A stretch of DNA of 22,558 nucleotides from JBHELG01 sp046263195 (GCA_046263195.1 JBHELG010000064.1:1-22558); one strand, 5' to 3'; positions 7,978 to 15,368 are shown, counted from the first letter of the stretch. Translations and numbers: made by a program. Notes: generated by a model not told the origin, from the sequence alone.

Positions 7978-8778
7978 CTACCCGCGGCCCAGACCGCCCG
8001 CGGGCGGCGAGAACCCGTACTGGCGCAGGACCGCCTGAGCTTGCGCCGACTTGATGAAGCTGACGAAGGCGTGAGCAGCGTCGGGATTGGGCGCGCCTCG
8101 CAGCACGGCCATCGGGTAGGCGGCTGTAACGTTGTGGGCGGGCGCGATGTGCAACGCTGTGACCGTGTCGCCGGCGGCGAGGACGTCGCTGGCGTAGACG
8201 ATCGCCGCGTCGGCCTCGCCCAGCCGCACCTTGTACAGCGCCGCCCGGACGTCGTTCTCCAGCGAAGCCGCCTTCACCTCGACGCCCGCTCGCTCGAGTG
8301 CCTGACGAGCATAACGTCCGGCAGGGACCTCCGCGGCGGCCAGCACGAGGGTCAGGTCCGCACGCCCGAGGTCGGCGAGGCCCCGCACTCCGAGGGGATT
8401 GCCGCGCTCGACCGCGATCGCAAGCTCGTTGCCGGCGAACAGGGTCGGTTCGCCGGCTACCACCGTGCCGGCCGCCTGCAACTGCCGCATGTCAGCTGAG
8501 GCGAAGACGTCCGCTGGCGCTCCGGTACGTATCTGGCCGGCCAGCTGCTGACTGCCGGCGAAGTTGAACCGCACCCTCGTGTCCGGATGCTCCTGCTGGA
8601 AGGCGCTGCCGACGTCCTCGAAGGCATCGCTGAGCGATGCGGCGGCGAACACCACCAGCTCCTGGGTCCCCTCACCGCCGCCGGCAGAGGTTGACGTCGA
8701 CCCGGCTCGGGCTGACAACACGACCGCGGCGGTGACGACCACGAGGGTGACGAGCCGGGCAACCGTCCACGGCCTCAT
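7978..8778 (-). CDS. modA: Molybdate ABC transporter substrate-binding protein
   Basis: The 266-residue protein is a periplasmic-binding-type molybdate receptor. An N-terminal hydrophobic signal (about residues 7-24) is followed by a low-complexity GSTSTSAGGG linker. The usual actinobacterial lipobox cysteine is not seen, so it may be secreted or held by its uncleaved signal. The mature domain begins LVVFAAASLSDAFEDV. It then has NFAGSQQLAGQI, GAPADVFASADMRQL and IVYASDVLAAGD, the blocks that carry the oxyanion-binding serines and backbone contacts in ModA. It should hand molybdate to ModB. It lies 10 nt downstream of the HTH-TOBE gene and 2 nt upstream of modB, forming a three-gene operon. 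Confidence 0.93.
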   Translation of the reverse strand: MRPWTVARLVTLVVVTAAVVLSARAGSTSTSAGGGEGTQELVVFAAASLSDAFEDVGSAFQQEHPDTRVRFNFAGSQQLAGQIRTGAPADVFASADMRQLQAAGTVVAGEPTLFAGNELAIAVERGNPLGVRGLADLGRADLTLVLAAAEVPAGRYARQALERAGVEVKAASLENDVRAALYKVRLGEADAAIVYASDVLAAGDTVTALHIAPAHNVTAAYPMAVLRGAPNPDAAHAFVSFIKSAQAQAVLRQYGFSPPAGGLGRG

Positions 8779-8788
8779 GGGCTGGTCC

Positions 8789-9193
8789 TCATTCTCGCGG
8801 CAGTCCGACGGTGACGCTCGTGGCCTTCACGGACGCCACGACTCTCATCCCGGATTGGAGTCCGAGCTCATCGACACTCTCGGCGGTGGTCAGCGCCACG
8901 AGCCGAAACGGCCCGGCGCGCATCTCGACCGTGGCCGCGGCGGTCCCCTTCACCACGTCGACGATGACCGCATCGAACTGGTTGCGGGCCGACGAGGCCT
9001 CGATGGGGTGCTGGTGTCCGGGGCGTTCAGCCAGGAGGCGCTGCACCTCCTCCATGGGTACCAGTCGCTGTCCCCCAGAACTGCGGACGACCCGGATCCG
9101 GGACTGCTCCTCCCAGCGACGGAGTGTGTCAACGCTGACCCCGAGCAGGGTCGCGGCCTGACCGATGCGCAGGGCGTCAGCATCGTCCACCAT
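8789..9193 (-). CDS. HTH-TOBE (Mop) molybdate-responsive transcriptional regulator
   Basis: The 134-residue protein joins two domains. Residues about 7-55 form a MerR/excisionase-type helix-turn-helix (IGQAATLLGVSVDTLRRWEE, then GGQRLVPMEEVQRLL). Residues about 69-132 form a TOBE/Mop domain (SARNQFDAVIVDVVKGTAAA and ESVDELGLQSGMRVVASVKA) that in this family binds molybdate or tungstate. It is the first gene of the operon with modA and modB, so it most likely controls their transcription in response to molybdate, in the manner of ModE but with a different DNA-binding domain. ATG 9193 is chosen because the HTH starts right after it and GGAG lies 8 nt upstream. The frame stays open to 9943 but the extra sequence is not protein-like. 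Whether it represses or activates cannot be read here. Confidence 0.88.
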   Translation of the reverse strand: MVDDADALRIGQAATLLGVSVDTLRRWEEQSRIRVVRSSGGQRLVPMEEVQRLLAERPGHQHPIEASSARNQFDAVIVDVVKGTAAATVEMRAGPFRLVALTTAESVDELGLQSGMRVVASVKATSVTVGLPRE

Positions 9194-9229
9194 CAGCGTC
9201 ACTCCGGCCTCTCTCCGACAGTGGACGAA

Positions 9230-9258
9230 TGAATACCTAGGAACCACCGCAACGTCAA
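9230..9258 (-). promoter_or_regulatory. Sigma-70-type promoter of the mod operon with candidate operator in the spacer
   Basis: On the minus strand TTGACG (9253-9258) and TATTCA (9230-9235) are separated by exactly 17 nt. This puts the start of transcription about 30 nt before the regulator ATG. The spacer contains GGTTCCTAGG (9236-9245), which shares GTTCCTAGG with the perfect palindrome at 9383-9396. Placing an operator in the spacer fits control by the HTH-TOBE protein; the protein-site link is inference. Confidence 0.6.
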
Positions 9259-9334
9259 GGGGTGATGTCTCGACAGCACGAGAAAACCGGCCACGCCGTA
9301 GCCCTGCCGGGTCTGTGACGGCGTAGAAAGGGCA

Positions 9335-9370
9335 CTCCCCCGGACAGCACGGGGGTAACCGCCGGGGGAG
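9335..9370. other. Hairpin with 9-bp GC-rich stem in the mod/cyclase intergenic region
   Basis: CTCCCCCGG at 9335-9343 pairs perfectly with CCGGGGGAG at 9362-9370 around an 18-nt loop. Two more G-C pairs follow beyond one mismatch. There is no T-run on either side, so it is not a simple intrinsic terminator. It may be part of a structured leader for the rightward transcript. Confidence 0.5.
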
Positions 9371-9382
9371 CGCTGGACTCTC

Positions 9383-9396
9383 CGTTCCTAGGAACG
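9383..9396. promoter_or_regulatory. Perfect 14-bp palindrome, candidate regulator operator
   Basis: CGTTCCTAGGAACG is identical to its reverse complement. Its half-site GTTCCTAGG recurs in the mod promoter spacer 150 bp away. A dimeric HTH protein such as the adjacent HTH-TOBE regulator is the obvious candidate to bind it. Confidence 0.5.
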
Positions 9397-9447
9397 AGGA
9401 GCCCGGGCCGGACGAACGAGACGCCGAACCGATCGGTAGGCAATCAC

Positions 9448-9539
9448 ATGAGGCATTTCGCCGCCACCGAGGAGAGACGGTGTCCATCATGACAGACATG
9501 ACCTTTCCCGTCTTGGGAGCAGGCCGTTGCGGCTGCTGA
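9448..9539 (+). other. Two overlapping micro-ORFs in the leader of the cyclase operon
   Basis: A 14-codon ORF (9448-9492, MRHFAATEERRCPS) ends in a TGA that overlaps the ATG of a 16-codon ORF (9489-9539, MTDMTFPVLGAGRCGC) as ATGA. A purine-rich GAGGAGAGACGG lies upstream of the second start. The second peptide ends in a cysteine-rich GRCGC and is followed 52 nt later by a small hairpin (CGCCCC 9591-9596 with GGGGCG 9609-9614). They could be leader peptides for the 9665 gene. They could also be chance ORFs, and I have only weak support for translation. Confidence 0.25.
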
Positions 9540-9664
9540 GGGTGAGGTTGCTCTTCCTCCCCGTGATCAGGCGGGGTACGGTCTTCGGTGCGCCCCGTGC
9601 ATTGCGGTGGGGCGTGTGACCCTCGAACTGCCAGGACCCCGTCGGGACGGGCCAGGGGGGAAGA

Positions 9665-11812
9665 GTGGAGCAGGTGACCGCTCCGAGTTCGCCCGTTCGG
9701 GTCGCGGTCTGGGCGTTCCACCTCGCGCTTCCTCTGCTCGTGCTGTGGCTGCTCCTGGCCGCGCCAGGGCTCGATGTACGGCTGGAACACGGCCCAGCCC
9801 ACCTGCTGCTCGTCCTCGTGATCGCGGTGGTCAACGCAGCCCTCGGCTTCCGTATCAGCGAGGAGGCACGTCGTCGCCAGGACGCCCGCCTCTTCCTCGT
9901 CGCGCTCGCGTTCCTTGCGGCTGCCGGGTTCATCGGTCTGCACGCTCTCGCCACTCCCAAGGTCCTAGTCGCGGGACGCAGCGCAGGTTTCATGATCGCC
10001 AGCCCGGTCGGACTGCTGCTCGCCGCGATCTTCGTCGCGGCGTCATCCCTCGACTTCACAGCTCGTCAGGCGGAGGCCGTCATGCGGCGGCAGGCGCTCC
10101 TGCGCTATGGCCTCGCCGGCCTCATGCTCGTCTGGCTGTTTCTCAGCGTGAACGAGCTGCCACCGCTGAACCGCCCGTCCGGAGCCGATGCGGCCGAGGA
10201 GCCCTTGGCCGTCATCCTCGCTGTGGTCGGGGTTCCCTTGTACGCCTTCGCGGCCTTCCGCTACTGGCGGCTCCACCGCCGTCGACCGGCCGTGGTGACG
10301 GTCGGGCTCATCACCGCGTTTGCGCTGCTCGCCGAATCGTTGGTGAACGCCGCCCTGGTCGAGAACTGGCGCCTGTCGTGGTGGGAGTGGCACGTGGTCG
10401 CTCTCGTGGCATTCGGCTACATCGCCTACAGCGCCCACGTTCACTACCGGCACGAGGGCAATCCTCGCGGGTTGTTCACCGACATCGCGCTGCAGGAGTC
10501 GTTGCAAGCGGCGCGGCGTGAGTACGGCGAGGCGCTCGAGGCGCTCGTCACCGCAATCGATGACCAGGAGGGAGGCGGCGACGACGGTTCCATCGAACCC
10601 GTCGTTCGCGATCTCGCTCGCCGCTTCGACCTCAGCGAGCGGCAGGTCGACGTCCTCCGCCGTGCCGCTGACGCGCTCGCCACGGAACGGGACCGGGTCC
10701 GCCGCCTCGACGCCCTCGTCGCCGTCGGGCGCGAGAGTCGCGTCAAGCTGGCCGAACCGGACCTCGTCGCGCGCGTGCTCGCCATCACGAGCTCATCCTT
10801 CGGACGCGACCGGTTGCGGGTGGGTCTGCTCGAGGACGGACGCCTCGACTACTCCGGGGAGCTCTCCCGACCGGAGGCGGCGCCCGACGGGGCGGATGTC
10901 GAGCGGACAACGGCAGAAGCGCTCGACACCCGTGAGACACGCGAGACCGAAATCGGCGAAGGTAGTGTCATCACCCTGCCACTCACCGTGAAGGACCGGG
11001 CGGTGGGCATAATCCAGGTCTACCGCGAACGGGGAACGTTCGCCCCCGCTGACCGTTCCCTGCTCGAGTCGCTCGCGAGCCAGCTATCGGTCGCGGTCGA
11101 GAACGCACGCCTGTATGGGCAACTCGACCATCTGTTTCGCAGCTACCTCTCGCCCGACGTCGCGACCGCCCTCCTCGCCGACACCACGAGCGCCGACCTG
11201 GGCGGACGCGTGATCGAGACGACGATCCTGTTCGCCGACCTGAAGGGGTTCACGTCCTTCTCCGACCGGGTGCGCGACCCCCACCAGGTACTCGAACTGC
11301 TCAACCGTTATTTCGGCATCGCCGTGCCGATCGTGCTCGACCAGGGCGGCACCATCGACAAGTTCGTTGGTGACGCCCTCATGGCCCTCTTCAATTGGCC
11401 GGTGCCCCAGCCTGACCATGCCCTGCGTGCGGCACGGTCAGCGCTGGCCATCCAGGAGGCCATCGAAGACATCGCGGGCGGGGACGATCCCCGCTTCCGC
11501 ATCGGCATCTACACCGGCCCCGCCCTCGTCGGCAACGTCGGCACCGACCGGCTGCGCAACTTCACGGCCATCGGCGACGCCGTCAATTACGCGGCCCGCC
11601 TGGAGACGAACGCCGAACCAGGCGAGGTCGTGATCGGTTCGAGCACGTATCAGCTCATCCGCCACGTCGCCCAGGTCATCCCACTCGACCGGCTCCAGCG
11701 GGTAGAGACGGCGCAGGGCAAGCAGGAGCTCTTCGGAGCCTACCTGCTCATGGGACTGCGCCAGGACGCCAACCAGCGGGAGCCGGAACGGCCTGGCTCA
11801 CTGACAGTCTGA
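9665..11812 (+). CDS. Membrane-anchored GAF-domain class III adenylate cyclase
   Basis: The 715-residue protein has three parts. The N-terminal third (to about residue 265) is hydrophobic with several transmembrane helices. A soluble helical linker and a GAF-like domain follow at about 345-485 (VGRESRVKLAEPDLVARVLAI, then ADRSLLESLASQLSVAVENARL). A class III nucleotide cyclase domain occupies about 515-690. Catalytic residues are present: metal-binding Asp525 in LFADLKGFTSF and Asp570 in DKFVGDALMALF, adenine-selecting Lys566 and Thr634, and transition-state Asn641 and Arg645 in AIGDAVNYAARLE. The Lys/Thr pair points to ATP as substrate and cAMP as product. The GTG at 9665 has a GGGGGG ribosome site just upstream; GTG 9674 is an alternative. 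Only 12 nt separate it from the receiver-flavoprotein gene, and the next gene encodes a cNMP-binding kinase, which suggests local cAMP signalling. Confidence 0.93.
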   Translation: MEQVTAPSSPVRVAVWAFHLALPLLVLWLLLAAPGLDVRLEHGPAHLLLVLVIAVVNAALGFRISEEARRRQDARLFLVALAFLAAAGFIGLHALATPKVLVAGRSAGFMIASPVGLLLAAIFVAASSLDFTARQAEAVMRRQALLRYGLAGLMLVWLFLSVNELPPLNRPSGADAAEEPLAVILAVVGVPLYAFAAFRYWRLHRRRPAVVTVGLITAFALLAESLVNAALVENWRLSWWEWHVVALVAFGYIAYSAHVHYRHEGNPRGLFTDIALQESLQAARREYGEALEALVTAIDDQEGGGDDGSIEPVVRDLARRFDLSERQVDVLRRAADALATERDRVRRLDALVAVGRESRVKLAEPDLVARVLAITSSSFGRDRLRVGLLEDGRLDYSGELSRPEAAPDGADVERTTAEALDTRETRETEIGEGSVITLPLTVKDRAVGIIQVYRERGTFAPADRSLLESLASQLSVAVENARLYGQLDHLFRSYLSPDVATALLADTTSADLGGRVIETTILFADLKGFTSFSDRVRDPHQVLELLNRYFGIAVPIVLDQGGTIDKFVGDALMALFNWPVPQPDHALRAARSALAIQEAIEDIAGGDDPRFRIGIYTGPALVGNVGTDRLRNFTAIGDAVNYAARLETNAEPGEVVIGSSTYQLIRHVAQVIPLDRLQRVETAQGKQELFGAYLLMGLRQDANQREPERPGSLTV

Positions 11813-11824
11813 GAGGAGAAGAGG

Positions 11825-13477
11825 ATGGCCAAGCCCGCGATCCTCGCCGTGGATGACGACCGAGCCGTCCTCCAGGCGGTGGCACGCGACCTGCGCAGTC
11901 AGTACGGCAGGGACTACCGGGTCCTCACGGCGACATCGGGGCGGGACGCCCTGGAGCTGCTCGAGGAGCTGACGCTGCGCAACGATCCAGTCGCGTTCCT
12001 GCTCGTCGACCAGCGCATGCCGGAGATGACCGGTGTCGAGTTCCTCGAGGAGGCGATCGGCCTCTTCCCTGACGTGAAGCGAGCCCTGCTCACGGCCTAC
12101 GCCGACACGGAAGCGGCCATACGCGCCATCAACAACGCCCGCCTCGACTACTACATCATGAAGCCGTGGGACCCGCCCGAGGAGCGGCTCTACCCGATCC
12201 TCGACGATCTGCTCGAGGACTGGCGGTCCGAATACCGCCCGCCTTTCGAGGGCATTCGGGTGGTTGCGACCCGCTGGTCTCGGGAGTCTCACGAACTCAA
12301 GCGCTTCCTCGCCCGCAACCAGGTGCCCTACGAGGCCCTCGACCTCGACACGGACGAGGAGGCGCGGCGCCTGCTCGCCCTAGCCGAGGGCGATGTCGGG
12401 AGCCTGCCCCTGGTCCTGCTCGAAGACGGGACACCCCTGCTGCAACCGACTGCCGCCGATCTGGCCGAGCGCATCGGCCTTCGCACCCATGCTGAGCTCC
12501 CCTTCTACGACTTCGTCGTGGTCGGGGGCGGTCCCGCTGGTCTGGCCGCCTCCGTCTACGCGGCATCCGAGGGCTTGAAGGTCCTCCTCGTCGAGAGCGA
12601 GGCGCCCGGCGGACAGGCAGGCACCAGCTCGAAGATTGACAACTACCTCGGCTTTCCTTCCGGCTTGAGCGGGGCCGAACTCGCGAGGCGGGCGGTCACC
12701 CAGGCCCGACGCTTCGGGGTCGAGCTGCTCGTCCCCCTTCAGGCGGCGGCGATGGAACGCAACGACCCGTACAAGAACGTGACCCTCAGCGACGGCTCGA
12801 AGGTCAGCTGCCACGCGCTGCTGGTCTCGACGGGCGTGCAGTACCGCAGGCTGCAGGCTCCCGGCGTGGAGGAGCTCACCGCCGCGGGCGTCTACTACGG
12901 GGCCTCGCGTGTCGAGGCGAGCGTGCACGAGGGCGAGGACGTGTTCGTGGTCGGGGGCGGGAACTCGGCCGGCCAGGCGGCGATGTTCCTCTCGGCCTTC
13001 GCCCGCAGCGTCACGATGCTGGTCCGGGGCGCCGATCTCAGTGAGAGCATGTCGAAGTACCTCATAGACATCCTCGAGGCGACGGACAACTTCGTCCTGC
13101 GCCCTTACAGCGAGGTGGTGGCGGTTTCGGGGGACGGACGGCTCGAGCACGTCAGCGTCGCCGACCGCCGCACGGGAGAGGTGGAGACGCTGCCCGCCGG
13201 GGCGCTGTTCGTGTTCATCGGTCAGGCGCCGCGGACGGATTGGCTGGGCGGGGTCGTGCAGTGCGACGAGCGCGGTTTCGTTCTCAGCGGGACCGACTGC
13301 GGGCCGTCTCCGAAGGGTTGGACGCTCGAACGTCCTCCCTTCCCCATGGAGACGAGCGTCCCGGGGATCTTCGTCGCCGGTGACGTGCGCCACGGGGCGA
13401 CGCCCCGGATCGCCTCGGCCACCGGGGAGGGGGCGTTGGCTGTCCGCTTCGTGCACCAGCATCTGGCAAGCCTGTGA
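11825..13477 (+). CDS. Response regulator receiver domain fused to thioredoxin-reductase-like FAD oxidoreductase
   Basis: This is a 550-residue fusion. Residues 1-130 are a receiver domain with acidic pocket Asp10-12, phosphoacceptor Asp62 in LLVDQRMPEMTG, Thr90 and Lys113 in IMKPWD. Residues about 142-222 resemble a glutaredoxin/thioredoxin fold but lack the CxxC (WSRESHELKRFLARNQVPYE). Residues about 226-550 follow thioredoxin reductase: FAD-binding VVVGGGPAGLAA (231-242), GGQAGTSSKIDNYLGFP, NAD(P)H-binding VVGGGNSAGQAA (375-386) and the closing GIFVAGDVR (514-522). The redox CxxC of true thioredoxin reductases is replaced by VYYGASRVE (356-364), so this cannot be a standard disulfide reductase. 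GAGGAGAAGAGG lies directly before the ATG. It is in line with the cyclase and a kinase, and the kinase probably phosphorylates Asp62. Its substrate is unknown. Confidence 0.92.
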   Translation: MAKPAILAVDDDRAVLQAVARDLRSQYGRDYRVLTATSGRDALELLEELTLRNDPVAFLLVDQRMPEMTGVEFLEEAIGLFPDVKRALLTAYADTEAAIRAINNARLDYYIMKPWDPPEERLYPILDDLLEDWRSEYRPPFEGIRVVATRWSRESHELKRFLARNQVPYEALDLDTDEEARRLLALAEGDVGSLPLVLLEDGTPLLQPTAADLAERIGLRTHAELPFYDFVVVGGGPAGLAASVYAASEGLKVLLVESEAPGGQAGTSSKIDNYLGFPSGLSGAELARRAVTQARRFGVELLVPLQAAAMERNDPYKNVTLSDGSKVSCHALLVSTGVQYRRLQAPGVEELTAAGVYYGASRVEASVHEGEDVFVVGGGNSAGQAAMFLSAFARSVTMLVRGADLSESMSKYLIDILEATDNFVLRPYSEVVAVSGDGRLEHVSVADRRTGEVETLPAGALFVFIGQAPRTDWLGGVVQCDERGFVLSGTDCGPSPKGWTLERPPFPMETSVPGIFVAGDVRHGATPRIASATGEGALAVRFVHQHLASL

Positions 13478-13531
13478 GCGGAGCTCCCCAGGAGCGACGC
13501 GAGAGGAGCCAAGGACAGCGACGGAGACCCC

Positions 13532-14902
13532 ATGAGCCTGGTCGACCTCCTCGGACAACGCCCCGAATTCGCCGGCGTTCCACGGGACGTCCTGCACACG
13601 ATCGCTGATCATGCCCGCCTGCTCGACGTGCCCGCAGGCCACCTCCTGCTCGAGGAGGGCAGTCCACCGGATGCGATGTACGTGGCGGTCGAGGGCGATT
13701 TCGAGGTCACCAGACGCGTCGAGGACCGCGACCTTCCCATCGGGCGGTTGGGTCGCGGTGACGTGCTGGGGGAGATGGCGCTGCTCGAGGACCGACCGAG
13801 GTCGGCTTCGGCACGAGCGCTCGTCGACAGCAAGGTGGCCGAGATCGACCGGGAGGCATTCACCCGACTCCTCGGCTACGCGCCGTTCGTACTCGCGATG
13901 CTGCGGATGGTGGGTAACCGCAACCGCCACACGGAGGCACGCCTGCGGGAAGACATAAAGCTGGCCGCGCTCGGCAGAATGACGGCCGGCCTCATGCACG
14001 AGCTGAACAATCCGGCCGCCGCCGTCCGCCGCGATGCACCCCGCCTGGCGGAGACGCTGTCCGCCTGGCGGGAGCTCGCCGCACGACTTGCAGGGCTCGA
14101 GGCCGCGACGGGTCCGAGCCCGGCCTCCAACCCGCCTGCCGATGCCCTGACCCGGGCCGATCGGGAGGATGAGGTCGCCGCGTGGCTCGAAGAGCAGGGA
14201 GTCGCCGAGGCCCTGGACCTCGCGCCGGTCCTGGTGGGCCGCGGATGGGACACCGGCACGCTCGCGGATCTGGCCGCGGCGCAGCCGGGGCAGTCCGCGA
14301 GCGACCTCGCCCGTTGGTTGGGGCTCGCGGCCCTCGCTGACGAGCTGAGCACGTCGATCCACCACAGCGCCGAGCGCATATCGGAGCTCATCGGGGCAGT
14401 GAAGCGCTACGCCCGCAAGGACGAAGCGCCGGTGCAGAACGTCGACGTCCATGCGAGCCTCGAGGACACGCTCATCATCCTGCGTCCCGAGCGGGCAGGG
14501 CTGCGGGTCGAGCGGGACTACGACTCAGGTCTCCCCACTATCGAGGCCTACGGCAGCGAGCTGAACCAGGTTTGGACGAATCTCATCGCGAACGCGGTCG
14601 AGGCCATGGATGGCGAGGGCATGCTGACCCTGCGGACGAATCTCGAGGACGGCCGGGTCATCGTGGAGGTCACCGACTCCGGACCGGGGATCCCGGAGGA
14701 GGTCCTGCCACGCATCTTCGAGCCCTACTTCACCACGAAGCCGCCCGGACAGGGGACGGGGATCGGCCTCCATGTCTCCTACGACATCGTCGCCCGCCAC
14801 GGCGGAGACCTTCGGGTCGAGTCGCGTCCGGGTGAGACGACCTTTCGCGTGTGCCTTCCACTCCGACTACCGGCGAAGCGAGGCGGGACGCCGGCATCGT
14901 GA
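13532..14902 (+). CDS. Cyclic-nucleotide-binding-domain sensor histidine kinase
   Basis: The 456-residue soluble protein starts with a cNMP-binding domain (about 12-125). Its phosphate-binding cassette GEMALLEDRPRSASARA keeps Gly80, Glu81 and Arg90, which contact the cyclic phosphate and ribose in CRP and PKA-R. The kinase dimerisation helix follows with phosphoacceptor His156 in LGRMTAGLMHELNNPAAAVRR. About 110 residues of helical, Ala/Leu-rich sequence are inserted before the second helix (TSIHHSAERISELIGAVKRY). The ATPase domain has an N box (NQVWTNLIANAVEAM), a G1 box (DSGPGIPEEV), FEPYFTTKPPGQ and GTGIGLHVSYDIVARHGG. GGAG lies 5 nt before the ATG. There are no membrane segments, so the input is cytoplasmic cyclic nucleotide. 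With a cyclase and a receiver-flavoprotein upstream (54-nt gap), it most likely senses the operon's own cAMP and phosphorylates the receiver. Confidence 0.93.
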   Translation: MSLVDLLGQRPEFAGVPRDVLHTIADHARLLDVPAGHLLLEEGSPPDAMYVAVEGDFEVTRRVEDRDLPIGRLGRGDVLGEMALLEDRPRSASARALVDSKVAEIDREAFTRLLGYAPFVLAMLRMVGNRNRHTEARLREDIKLAALGRMTAGLMHELNNPAAAVRRDAPRLAETLSAWRELAARLAGLEAATGPSPASNPPADALTRADREDEVAAWLEEQGVAEALDLAPVLVGRGWDTGTLADLAAAQPGQSASDLARWLGLAALADELSTSIHHSAERISELIGAVKRYARKDEAPVQNVDVHASLEDTLIILRPERAGLRVERDYDSGLPTIEAYGSELNQVWTNLIANAVEAMDGEGMLTLRTNLEDGRVIVEVTDSGPGIPEEVLPRIFEPYFTTKPPGQGTGIGLHVSYDIVARHGGDLRVESRPGETTFRVCLPLRLPAKRGGTPAS

Positions 14903-14918
14903 TGAAGCGCGCGCATTC

Positions 14919-14924
14919 TACGAT
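14919..14924 (+). promoter_or_regulatory. Candidate -10 box of a leaderless DUF4870 gene
   Basis: TACGAT matches the TANNNT form and ends 6 nt before the ATG at 14931, with no Shine-Dalgarno sequence between. The -35 region is weak. It lies 28 nt after the kinase stop, so the gene could also be read through from the operon. Confidence 0.4.
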
Positions 14925-14930
14925 GGTGCC

Positions 14931-15368
14931 ATGAGTGCACCTTCTCCTCCGCCACCCCAGGACGGCATACCAGCCCGGGAGCAGGCCCCACCGTCGGCAC
15001 ACTCGCCCCACCCTTGGACGCACCCGTCGGGCCTGCCGAACGAGGTCCGCAACTGGGCCCTCGCTGCGCACCTCAGCGCGTTTGCCGGTGCCTGGATGGC
15101 CCTGGCCTTCCTGGGCCCCCTGGTGGTGTGGCTCATGAAGCGCGACGACCACCCCTTCATCGCGATGCACGCCAAGGAAGCCCTGAACTTCAACCTCTCC
15201 GTGCTCCTCTACGCCGTCGTCGGGTTCCTCCTCGTGTTCGTCCTGGTCGGCTTCCTCCTGCTCCCGCTGATCGGTCTCATGTGGCTTGTGCTCACGATCA
15301 TCGCGGCGATTCGGGCCTCGAACGGCGAGCCCTACCGCTATCCGTTGACCATCCGCCTCGTCAGGTAG
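14931..15368 (+). CDS. DUF4870 domain membrane protein
   Basis: The 145-residue protein begins with about 35 Pro/Ser/His-rich residues that look disordered. The DUF4870 core follows, with WALAAHLSAFAGAWMALAFL and a second helix GPLVVWLMKRDDHPFIAMHAKEAL. One long hydrophobic stretch, perhaps two helices (VLLYAVVGFLLVFVLVGFLL and PLIGLMWLVLTIIAAIRAS), completes it, ending YRYPLTIRLVR. The HPFIAMHAKEALNFN motif is typical of this small membrane family. No function is established. It is placed 28 nt after the histidine kinase and could share its transcript, but the TANNNT box right before the start argues for its own promoter. Confidence 0.85.
   Translation: MSAPSPPPPQDGIPAREQAPPSAHSPHPWTHPSGLPNEVRNWALAAHLSAFAGAWMALAFLGPLVVWLMKRDDHPFIAMHAKEALNFNLSVLLYAVVGFLLVFVLVGFLLLPLIGLMWLVLTIIAAIRASNGEPYRYPLTIRLVR

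Noticed and set aside
9300..9480. c-di-AMP (ydaO-type) or molybdenum-cofactor riboswitch
   Set aside because: Fragments such as GGGGGTAACC and CCGATCGGTAGGC are suggestive, but I could not align the conserved helices and core nucleotides of either class. An Infernal search with the Rfam models would decide.
8789..9943. Long version (384 codons) of the HTH-TOBE regulator
   Set aside because: The extra 250 residues are Arg/Pro/Glu-rich without any fold, cross the promoter and overlap the cyclase gene. ATG 9193 fits the domain start and ribosome site.
12380..14452. 690-codon ORF on the minus strand
   Set aside because: It is the antisense shadow of the receiver-flavoprotein and histidine kinase genes, caused by high GC. 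Its translation matches no family.
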